Shown piece after piece: positions 57,403-64,000 of a stretch of DNA of 64,000 nucleotides. The stretch comes from Micromonospora echinospora. Its GTDB lineage: Bacteria; Actinomycetota; Actinomycetes; Mycobacteriales; Micromonosporaceae. The stretch is taken from contig NZ_LT607413.1 of the NCBI RefSeq assembly GCF_900091495.1, positions 496,001 to 560,000 of the forward strand. The letters run 5' to 3'. Position 1 is the first letter of the stretch. Each line of letters begins with the position of its first letter. Below the pieces are notes generated by a model, which worked only from the letters and a program-made list of their open reading frames with translations, searched no databases and was not told where the DNA came from. The position numbers were made by a program, and so were the translations under genes.

Positions 57403-58890
57403 TCAGCGGCCGAGCAGGATGTCCTGGACGTCCTTCAGCGCCGCGTCGACCTCCGCCTCGAAGTAGCCGCCCGGAACGAGCGGGAAGCGCATGCTGTCGA
57501 GGTCCTTCGGGTTGACCGGCATCGGGCCCCGCCCCGACATGCCGCCGAGCAGGCTGTCGAAGAACCGGTCCACCTGATCCGGGTCGTACCCGCTGCCGAA
57601 CCGCCGCACCTGGAATCCGCGCCGGATCTGGTCCACCCGGTGGAGGTCACTCCCGGGCGGGCCGGCCATCGGCGGAGGGCCGCCCATCGGGGGGCCACTG
57701 GCCGGTTGGGCCGGCAACGCCGGGGGCATCCCGGGCGGCGGACCGGCCGGGCCACGTCGTAGGTCCCGCTCGGGCATGCGGATCTCGGCCGTCATGTCCG
57801 CCCGGCCACGCCGGCCCGCCTCGAACCCGTCGAACCGGTCGTCCGGCCCGTACCCGCCGCCTGGGCCGGCGGGAAGACCACGGGGCGGCGGACCACCGTG
57901 GCCGGGCGGGGGCGCGGCATGACTGCGTGGCGGCGCGTCATAGTCCTCCCGGGGCGCGTCGTAGCCGCCGGGGAAGGCGCCGGTCTGTTCCTCGTACCGG
58001 CCGTACCGGTCGCCCGGGTTGGGCTGCGCGGGCATCGGCCGGGGCGGCAGCGGCGGTGGAACGGGCCGGCCGCGCTCGTCACGCATCGGCGGCCCCATCC
58101 GGTCCGGCGGCCCCATCGGGTCGGGCGGGCCCATCCGGTCCGGCGGGCCCATGCGATCCGGCGGACCCAGACGGTCTGGCGGCCCCATACGGTCCGGCGG
58201 GCCCAGACGGTCGGGGGGACCCATCCGGTCCGGCGGCCCCAAGCGGTCGGGGGGACCCATGCGATCCGGCGGGCCCATCCGGTCCGGCGGGCCCATGCGA
58301 TCCGGCGGACCCAGACGGTCGGGGGGACCCATGCGATCCGGCGGGCCCATCCGGTCCGGCGGGCCCATGCGATCCGGCGGACCCAGACGGTCGGGGGGAC
58401 CCATCCGGTCCGGCGGGCCCATGCGGTGCTCGGGCGGGCCCATCCGGTCAGGGGGGGCCATGCGGTGCTCGGGCGGGCCCATCCGATCCGGCGGACCCAT
58501 ACGGTGCTCGGGCGGGCCCATGCGGTCAGGGGGGCCCATGCGGTGCTCCGGGGTACCCATCCGATCCGGCGGACCCAAATGGTCAGGGGGGCCCAAATGG
58601 TCAGAGGGGCCCATGCGGTCGCCGGACCGGGCGGGGAGGGCCCCGCCGCGCTCCTCCAGCTCGGCGAGCTGCCGCTCGACCCGGTCCAGGTGGAGGTCGA
58701 CCTGCCACTCGTCGTACCCGTTGAAGCGAACCCGGAAGACGACGTCGTGCACCTCCTGGGAGGCCACGGGCGCGCCGACCGGCTCGCCGGCGAGGGTCGC
58801 CTCGACCCGGTCCAGGAAGGCGTCCACCTCGTCGACCTTGTAGCCCCGGCGGAGCGCCTTTCGCCGGAAACGCTGACCCTGACTCGCCAC
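57403..58890 (-). CDS. DivIVA-domain protein with 29 hexapeptide repeats
   Basis: A 495-residue protein. Residues 1-85 contain a DivIVA-like segment (FRRKALRRGYKVDEVDAFLDRVEATL) and a second short helical motif. Residues 91-268 are 29 copies of DRMGPP/DRLGPP, four extended to EHRMGPP. Residues 269-410 are Pro/Gly-rich. Residues 415-470 form a second DivIVA-like motif (VDQIRRGFQVRRFGSGYDPDQVDRFFDSLL). DivIVA proteins mark cell poles and septa. GTG 58890 is preceded by AGGAG. It lies 31 bases after rlmN and is probably co-transcribed. The role of the repeats is unknown. Confidence 0.82.
   Translation of the reverse strand: MASQGQRFRRKALRRGYKVDEVDAFLDRVEATLAGEPVGAPVASQEVHDVVFRVRFNGYDEWQVDLHLDRVERQLAELEERGGALPARSGDRMGPSDHLGPPDHLGPPDRMGTPEHRMGPPDRMGPPEHRMGPPDRMGPPEHRMAPPDRMGPPEHRMGPPDRMGPPDRLGPPDRMGPPDRMGPPDRMGPPDRLGPPDRMGPPDRMGPPDRMGPPDRLGPPDRMGPPDRLGPPDRMGPPDRLGPPDRMGPPDRMGPPDPMGPPDRMGPPMRDERGRPVPPPLPPRPMPAQPNPGDRYGRYEEQTGAFPGGYDAPREDYDAPPRSHAAPPPGHGGPPPRGLPAGPGGGYGPDDRFDGFEAGRRGRADMTAEIRMPERDLRRGPAGPPPGMPPALPAQPASGPPMGGPPPMAGPPGSDLHRVDQIRRGFQVRRFGSGYDPDQVDRFFDSLLGGMSGRGPMPVNPKDLDSMRFPLVPGGYFEAEVDAALKDVQDILLGR
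58087..58620. repeat. 18-bp tandem repeats encoding DR(M/L)GPP
   Basis: About 29 units, mostly 18 bp and four of 21 bp, inside the DivIVA-like gene. The central units are nearly identical at DNA level, while the units near the 5' end of the gene are more diverged. Confidence 0.9.
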
Positions 58891-58921
58891 TATGTCTCCT
58901 GGTTCAGTTCGCTACGCCCCG

Positions 58922-60061
58922 TCACGCCGTCGCCCCGTCCTGCTCCCCCTCGGCTGCGGCCAACTGCCCACACGCGCCGTCGATCTCACGCCCACGCGTG
59001 TCGCGCACGGTGGTGGAGACCCCGGCCTCGCGCAGCCTCCGGACGAACTCCCGCTCGACCGGCTTGGGGCTGGCGTCCCACCGGCTGCCGGGGGTCGGGT
59101 TGAGCGGGATGAGGTTCACGTGCGCCAACCTGCCGGCCAGCAACCGGCCGAGCAGATCCGCCCGCCAGGGTTGGTCGTTGACGTCCCTGATCATCGCGTA
59201 CTCGATCGACACCCGGCGCCCCGTCCGGGCCGCGTAGTCCCACGCGGCGTCCAGCACCTCGGCGACCTTCCAGCGCTGGTTGACCGGCACGAGCTCGTCG
59301 CGAAGCTCATCATCGGGCGCGTGCAGGGAGAGCGCAAGGGTCACCGAGAGGTCTTCGCTGGCCAGACGGCGGATGGCGGGCACCAGGCCGACCGTGGACA
59401 CGGTGATGTGCCGTTGCGACAGTCCCAGGCCCTCCGGGGCCGGCGCGGTCAGCCGGCGGATCGCCGCGACCACCCGGGAGTAGTTCGCCAGCGGCTCGCC
59501 CATGCCCATGAACACCACGTGCGACAGCCGGGCCGGTGAGCCGGAGACCACCCCGGAGGCGGCCACCCCGGCGAGGTAGACGGCCTGGTCGACAATCTCC
59601 GCGGTGGAGAGGTTCCGGGTGAGGCCGGCCTGGCCGGTCGCGCAGAACGGGCAGGCCATGCCGCAGCCGGCCTGGCTGGAGATGCAGACCGTGACCCGGT
59701 CCTGGTAACCCATCAGGACGCTCTCGACCAGGGAACCGTCGTGCAGCCGCCAGAGCGCCTTGCGGGTGGCCCCGTCGTCGCAGGCCAGCTCACGGACCGG
59801 GGTGAGCAGTTTCGGCAGCAGGTCGTCGGCCAGCCGCTCCCGGGTGGCCGCGGGCAGGTCCGTCATCCGCGCCGGGTCCCGAACCAGCCGCCCGAAGTAG
59901 TGGGTGGAGATCTGCCGCGCCCGGAAGGCGGGCTCCCCCAGCTCGGCGACGAGGGCCTTCCGGCCTTCGAGGTCGAGGTCGGCGAGGTGGCGTGGGGGCA
60001 GCGAGGCCCGTCGGGCAGCGGCGGCGTCCGGATCGACCGGGATCATGGGCAGGCTCGTCAT
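58922..60061 (-). CDS. rlmN: 23S rRNA (adenine-2503-C2)-methyltransferase
   Basis: A 379-residue radical SAM enzyme that methylates A2503 of 23S rRNA (and A37 of some tRNAs). The cluster motif CxxxCxxC is at C133, C137 and C140 ([13 protein letters not shown]). GMGEPLANY, the [22 protein letters not shown] end and the normal length support RlmN; it lacks features that would suggest Cfr, but the two families are close. ATG at 60061 is used. Confidence 0.94.
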   Translation of the reverse strand: MTSLPMIPVDPDAAAARRASLPPRHLADLDLEGRKALVAELGEPAFRARQISTHYFGRLVRDPARMTDLPAATRERLADDLLPKLLTPVRELACDDGATRKALWRLHDGSLVESVLMGYQDRVTVCISSQAGCGMACPFCATGQAGLTRNLSTAEIVDQAVYLAGVAASGVVSGSPARLSHVVFMGMGEPLANYSRVVAAIRRLTAPAPEGLGLSQRHITVSTVGLVPAIRRLASEDLSVTLALSLHAPDDELRDELVPVNQRWKVAEVLDAAWDYAARTGRRVSIEYAMIRDVNDQPWRADLLGRLLAGRLAHVNLIPLNPTPGSRWDASPKPVEREFVRRLREAGVSTTVRDTRGREIDGACGQLAAAEGEQDGATA

Positions 60062-60165
60062 GGCCTGTCCAGTCTCCCACGCCCGCGCCGCCCCCGGCCC
60101 GTCCGCCGCTGTCCGGCCACCTCCGGAACCCCTGACCAGGACGGCAACCCGCCGTGATCCATGCC

Positions 60166-61485
60166 TCAGCTCACCACCGGCGCGAAGACCGCGAGCAGCA
60201 GGTACGCCGTGGGCACGGCGAAGAGGATCGAGTCGAGCCGGTCCATCAGGCCCCCGTGACCGGGGAGCAGGTTGCTCATGTCCTTGATGCCGAGATCACG
60301 CTTGATCATCGACTCGGCGAGGTCACCGAGGACCGCCGCGACCGACACGGCCGCCCCGAACAGGGCTCCCCACCAGGGCGCCACGTCGAACAGCAGCCAG
60401 ATCAGCAGGGCGCTGCCGAGCGCCGCCGCACCAACCGAGCCGTAGAAGCCCTCCCAGGACTTGCTCGGGCTGATCGTGGGGGCCATCTTGCGCTTGCCGA
60501 AGTTGGCGCCGGCGGCGTAGCCACCGGTATCGGAGAGGACCACCGCGACCAGGGTGACCAGGACCCGGAGATGTCCGTCGTCGGGAACGGCGGCGAGCAG
60601 CGCGGCGAACCCGGCGAGGAACGGCACGTAGACGGCGATCAGGGTGGCCGCGGTCATGTCGCGGCCCAGGCCGGCCTTGCCCTCGGCGAGCCGCCACACC
60701 AGCGTCGCCGCCAGGGTGACCAGCAGTCCCAGCATCAGCGCGTCCGGCCCGGACCACCAGGCCAGTCCGACGGTGAGCACGCCACCGGCGATCAGCGGGA
60801 CCATCGGCGGGCGGGCGTCGGCACGGCGTACCGCCCGGCCCATCTCCCACATGCCGACCGCCACCGCCACCGCCAGCACGCCGAGGAACGCCTCGATGAC
60901 CGTGAAGAGCGGCACCAGGATCAGCGCGCCGAGCGCGAGTCCCACCGCGATGGCGGCGGGCAGGTTTCGGCCGGCCCGGCTGGACCGGCCGTGTGCGGCG
61001 GCGGAGCCACCGCCCCGGATCGGGCGTCGCCGGCCACGCCAGCGGCCCGGGGGACGCTCCGGCGCGGGCTCCGCCGTCCCGGCAGGACGGACCGGGTCGT
61101 ACGCCGACGGGTCCGGCGCGGTCCCGGGCTCCGGGTCCGGTCCCGGGTCAGCCGGCTCCGCGTACGGGTCGCCCTCCGGCCCGGGGTACGGGTCGGGTCC
61201 GGCCGCCCCGGCCGGGTGGTGCGGGTCGGGGCCACCGGTCGTCGGCACCGGCCCGGTCGACCAGGCCCGGTCGAAGTCCGGGTGGCCGGGGACGAGGGTG
61301 GGCTGGTCGTCCGTCCGCGCCTCGTCGTACTCCTCGGGGGTCCAGGTCACGACGGGCTGGTCGGCGTACGCCTGCCGGACCTGGCTACCGGGCCCCAGGT
61401 CGTGCTCCGGCCACGGAAGGGCGGGACGGGCCGCGCGGTCCCTGCCGCGGGGCTCGATGCTGCCGTAGGAGTCGAGGTGGGACAT
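60166..61485 (-). CDS. cdsA: Phosphatidate cytidylyltransferase with long N-terminal extension
   Basis: A 439-residue membrane enzyme making CDP-diacylglycerol for phospholipid synthesis. The C-terminal 265 residues are the CdsA domain with about eight hydrophobic segments and the signature [29 protein letters not shown] ... [34 protein letters not shown]. The first 175 or so residues are polar, Pro/Asp/Gly-rich and probably disordered, with a basic RGRRRP stretch before the membrane part. ATG 61485 or GTG 61488 is the start. The gene follows frr after a gap with a hairpin. Confidence 0.93.
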   Translation of the reverse strand: MSHLDSYGSIEPRGRDRAARPALPWPEHDLGPGSQVRQAYADQPVVTWTPEEYDEARTDDQPTLVPGHPDFDRAWSTGPVPTTGGPDPHHPAGAAGPDPYPGPEGDPYAEPADPGPDPEPGTAPDPSAYDPVRPAGTAEPAPERPPGRWRGRRRPIRGGGSAAAHGRSSRAGRNLPAAIAVGLALGALILVPLFTVIEAFLGVLAVAVAVGMWEMGRAVRRADARPPMVPLIAGGVLTVGLAWWSGPDALMLGLLVTLAATLVWRLAEGKAGLGRDMTAATLIAVYVPFLAGFAALLAAVPDDGHLRVLVTLVAVVLSDTGGYAAGANFGKRKMAPTISPSKSWEGFYGSVGAAALGSALLIWLLFDVAPWWGALFGAAVSVAAVLGDLAESMIKRDLGIKDMSNLLPGHGGLMDRLDSILFAVPTAYLLLAVFAPVVS

Positions 61486-61833
61486 CACGCACCGAACGGG
61501 TGCGACGCGAGTTCCACCACAAGACGCAAGACCAAGACCATCCCCTGCACGCGACTGTTGTCCGTCCGGTACTCCCGCCCGACGGCCGGGAGATTCCCAC
61601 TGTTCACGCTCCGGCAGTGGCGAATCGAGCCGAGCCTACTGCACCTGCGGGCCGCGCACTCCCGCAGACGAGGCCTGCCGTACTCCGGGTGCGACCCGGC
61701 GGGGCCTGAGCACTCCAGGCACGACCGGCCCCCGGGGCCGGACAGCCGACGGCACCGGTGTCCGCCGCCGCCGGGGCGGACGACACACCGGTGCCGGGCG
61801 GCGCGGACGGAGCAGCGGCCGTCCCGGCGCCGG
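61486..61833. other. frr-cdsA intergenic region
   Basis: A 348-base gap that should carry the cdsA promoter. Apart from the hairpin at 61751-61795 I see no defined feature and no convincing coding frame. Confidence 0.5.
61751..61795 (-). terminator. Hairpin after frr
   Basis: GGCACCGGTG (61751-61760) pairs with 61786-61795; the stem continues as TCCGCC/GGCGGA after a 5-base bulge. It lies 39 bases after the frr stop. Confidence 0.55.
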
Positions 61834-62391
61834 TCAGACCTCGAGCAGCTCGGTTTCCTTGTGCTTGACCAGCTCGTCGACGGTGGCGACGTACCGCTGG
61901 GTGAGGTCGTCGAGTTCCTTCTCGGCGCGGCGACCGTCGTCCTCGCCGGCCTCGCCGTCCTTGACGATGCGGTCCAGCTCCTCCTTGCCCCGGCGGCGCA
62001 CGTTGCGGATCGCCACCTTGGCTTCCTCACCCTTCTGCCGGGCGACCTTGATCATGTCGCGCCGGCGCTCCTCGGTCATCTGCGGGAGCAGGATGCGCAG
62101 CTGGTTGCCCTCGTTGTTGGGGTTGACGCCCAGGTCGGAGTCCCGGATCGCCTTCTCCATCGCGCCGAGCTGCGAGTTGTCGTACGGCTTGATGATCGCC
62201 ATCCGCGGCTCGGGGACCGCGACCGAGGCCATCTGGGTCAGCGGCGTGGGGGTGCCGTAGTAGTCGATGATGACCTTGGAGAACATGTTCGGAGTGGCCC
62301 GCCCGGTGCGGATCGCGCCGAACTCCTCCTTGGCGTGCTCGACCGCACGCTCCATCTTCTCCTCGGCCTCGAGGAGGGTGTCGTCGATCAC
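61834..62391 (-). CDS. frr: Ribosome recycling factor
   Basis: A 185-residue protein, the standard length. Conserved segments: [72 protein letters not shown] and the C-terminal [13 protein letters not shown] with EF-G splits post-termination ribosomes. It starts with GTG preceded by GAGGGG. Order tsf-pyrH-frr is conserved. Confidence 0.97.
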   Translation of the reverse strand: MIDDTLLEAEEKMERAVEHAKEEFGAIRTGRATPNMFSKVIIDYYGTPTPLTQMASVAVPEPRMAIIKPYDNSQLGAMEKAIRDSDLGVNPNNEGNQLRILLPQMTEERRRDMIKVARQKGEEAKVAIRNVRRRGKEELDRIVKDGEAGEDDGRRAEKELDDLTQRYVATVDELVKHKETELLEV

Positions 62392-62446
62392 CTGTCCCCT
62401 CGCCTCCTTCTTGTGCTCGTTGTGGGCCTGTCGTGTCGATGGCCGG

Positions 62447-63214
62447 TCAGGCGGTGATCAGCGTGCCGATCCGGTCGCCGGCCACCGCACGGATGATGGT
62501 GTCCTCACCCTGGGCGCCGAAGACCAGCATCGGCAGACCGTTCTCCATGCAGAGGCTGAACGCGGCGGCGTCGGCCACCCGGAGGTTGCGGCGCAGCGCC
62601 TCGGAGAAGGTGATCGAGTCGATCTTGCTGGCGGTGGGGTCGAGGTTCGGGTCGGCGGTGTAGACGCCGTCCACGCCGTTCTTGCTCATCAGCACCACGT
62701 CGGCGCGGATCTCCAGGGCCCGCTGGGCGGCCACCGTGTCGGTGGAGAAGTACGGCATGCCCGCGCCGGCGCCGAAGATGACCACCCGGCCCTTCTCCAG
62801 GTGCCGGATCGCGCGCAACGGAATGTACGGCTCGGCGACCTGGGCCATCGTGATCGCGGACTGCACCCGCGTCTCGATGCCCTCCTTCTCCAGGAAGTCC
62901 TGCAGTGCCAGGCAGTTCATCACGGTGCCCAGCATGCCCATGTAGTCGGCGCGGGCACGGTCCATGCCACGCTTCTGCAACTCCGCGCCCCGGAAGAAGT
63001 TACCGCCACCGATCACCACGGAGACCTGCACGCCGCGGCGGACCACGGTGGCGATCTGCCGGGCGATGGCCTGCACGACATCCGGGTCGACGCCGATCGC
63101 GCCGCCGCCGAAGACCTCACCGGAGAGCTTGAGCACGACCCGCCGGGCCCGGCCGGGTGGCGGTGCCGTCGGATCGTCCGCCGCCCGGGTCCGATCACTC
63201 ACAACCTGCGTCAT
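62447..63214 (-). CDS. pyrH: UMP kinase
   Basis: A 255-residue amino-acid-kinase-fold enzyme phosphorylating UMP. Motifs: [57 protein letters not shown], and [23 protein letters not shown]. The start at MTQVVSDRT (63214) with AAGGGCGG upstream is chosen over 63238. It lies 55 bases upstream of frr. Confidence 0.96.
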   Translation of the reverse strand: MTQVVSDRTRAADDPTAPPPGRARRVVLKLSGEVFGGGAIGVDPDVVQAIARQIATVVRRGVQVSVVIGGGNFFRGAELQKRGMDRARADYMGMLGTVMNCLALQDFLEKEGIETRVQSAITMAQVAEPYIPLRAIRHLEKGRVVIFGAGAGMPYFSTDTVAAQRALEIRADVVLMSKNGVDGVYTADPNLDPTASKIDSITFSEALRRNLRVADAAAFSLCMENGLPMLVFGAQGEDTIIRAVAGDRIGTLITA

Positions 63215-63288
63215 CCGACCGCCCTTCCCCTCGCGCACATACCGCGCGCCGCGTCCCTGCGTCTCTGCCCGATGTCGACCCTATGTGA

Positions 63289-63335
63289 CGAGGAGGCCGC
63301 GGTGCCTGTGACGTACACCTGCGACCTCCTCCTCG
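63289..63335 (-). terminator. Possible hairpin after tsf
   Basis: CGAGGAGG (63289-63296) pairs with 63328-63335, with further imperfect pairing inside. It lies 42 bases after the tsf stop; a weak terminator or attenuator is possible. Confidence 0.35.
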
Positions 63336-63376
63336 ACGTTCCTGCCCACCGGACGCGGACGCGCCCGGTGACCGGC

Positions 63377-64000
63377 TCAGGCCTGGCCGACCTCGAACCG
63401 CAGGAAGCGGGTCACCTCGATGCCGGCCTCGGCCAGCACCTGCTTGACCGTCTTCTTGTTGTCGGCGACCGACGCCTGCTCGACCAGGACGTAGTCCTTG
63501 AAGAAGGCGTTCACCCGACCCTCGACGATCTTCGGCAGCGCCGCCTCGGGCTTGTTCTCCTCGCGGGCGGTCTGCTCGGCGATCCGCCGCTCGGACTCCA
63601 CCACGTCGGCCGGGACCTCGTCGCGGGTGAGGTACTTCGGCCGCATCGCGGCGATCTGCATGGCGATGGCCCGGGCGTCCGAGTCGGCCGCCTCGTCGCT
63701 CTTGCCGGTGTACTCCACCAGCACGCCGACGGCGGGCGGCAGGTCCTGGCTCTTGCGGTGCAGGTAGACGGCGGTGGTGCCGTCGACCTTGGCGAAGCGG
63801 TTCAGCACCAGCTTCTCACCGATCTTGGCGGACTGCTCCTGGACCAGGTCGGCGACGCTCTTGCCGTCGATGGTGCTCGCCAGCAGCTCCTCGGCGGTGG
63901 CGGCGTCGCTGCGCTCGCCGTGCTCGACGAGCTGCTGGGCCAGGGCGATGAAGGCGTCGTTCTTGGCGACGAAGTCGGTCTCGCAGTTGAGCTCCAGCAG
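63377..64000 (-). CDS. tsf: Elongation factor Ts, C-terminal part (partial)
   Basis: The reading frame is open to the right edge, so the first part of the gene lies outside the window; 207 residues are present. [22 protein letters not shown] at the edge and [22 protein letters not shown] at the end are characteristic of EF-Ts, the guanine nucleotide exchange factor of EF-Tu. The Tsf dimerisation region ([41 protein letters not shown]) is present. Confidence 0.96.
   Translation of the reverse strand: MLELNCETDFVAKNDAFIALAQQLVEHGERSDAATAEELLASTIDGKSVADLVQEQSAKIGEKLVLNRFAKVDGTTAVYLHRKSQDLPPAVGVLVEYTGKSDEAADSDARAIAMQIAAMRPKYLTRDEVPADVVESERRIAEQTAREENKPEAALPKIVEGRVNAFFKDYVLVEQASVADNKKTVKQVLAEAGIEVTRFLRFEVGQA

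Overview
This window looks like part of the chromosome of a high-GC actinomycete of the Micromonosporaceae, Micromonospora or a close relative. The evidence is the very high G+C, the frequent GTG starts, the actinobacterial order of the translation and RNA genes, and families common in that group: the DUF574 methyltransferase, the DUF4439 ferritin-like protein, the DDN-type oxidoreductase, DUF2631 and DUF6186. I see no tRNA, rRNA, CRISPR array, transposase or prophage.

Layout. 1-964: 3' end of a glycogen debranching enzyme on the plus strand. 1028-18627: a minus-strand housekeeping block, transcribed right to left: rimP, nusA, ylxR, infB, ylxP (DUF503), rbfA, a DHH phosphoesterase, two small membrane genes, a MATE transporter, truB, ribF, rpsO, pnp, an M16 peptidase and dapB. 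This is the conserved translation and RNA-maturation neighbourhood, and strong hairpins separate its sub-operons. 18784-37000: a mixed metabolic and signalling region. It holds a lipoprotein plus ferritin-like pair, a deazaflavin-type oxidoreductase, a degenerate nucleotidyltransferase, a VIT-like carrier and map. It then holds a STAS protein facing a 1221-residue kinase/receiver/phosphatase, a PPOX-fold protein, a PAS-GGDEF-EAL protein with a DUF574 methyltransferase, a thiolase and a DUF998 protein. It ends with a dicarboxylate/amino-acid:cation symporter behind a putative cysteine-type leader peptide and an Old Yellow Enzyme. 36221-44477: a fused asymmetric ABC exporter, a GNAT protein and the ispG-rseP-dxr cluster. 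44813-57278: an accessory region. It holds a decayed Rhs toxin cassette with its putative immunity gene, a GNAT, a YihY/BrkB-like protein, an octamer tandem array inside an inverted repeat and a Tat-exported DUF839 protein. It also holds an MMPL transporter with a divergent TetR regulator, a phytoene-desaturase-like oxidoreductase, a metallo-beta-lactamase/Rieske fusion and a DUF2631 protein. 57403-64000: a repeat-bearing DivIVA-like protein with rlmN, then cdsA, frr, pyrH and the 3' part of tsf.

How the parts work together. The minus-strand core supplies ribosome maturation, translation initiation and elongation, mRNA decay, isoprenoid precursors (dxr, ispG), membrane proteolysis (rseP), phospholipid synthesis (cdsA) and lysine/peptidoglycan precursors (dapB). 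The signalling genes suggest a partner-switching module (STAS plus SpoIIE-type phosphatase plus anti-sigma-like ATPase) and a c-di-GMP enzyme.

The least ordinary items are these: an Rhs C-terminal cassette ending in a domain with HAE and CxxxC motifs of the deaminase type, with an overlapping candidate immunity gene; a probable cysteine-sensing leader peptide in front of a transporter whose family includes cystine carriers, flanked by two related hairpin repeats; a GC-rich octamer array enclosed by an 18-bp inverted repeat; and a DivIVA-like protein with 29 hexapeptide repeats. All functions are read from sequence and recalled family knowledge; no database search was possible.
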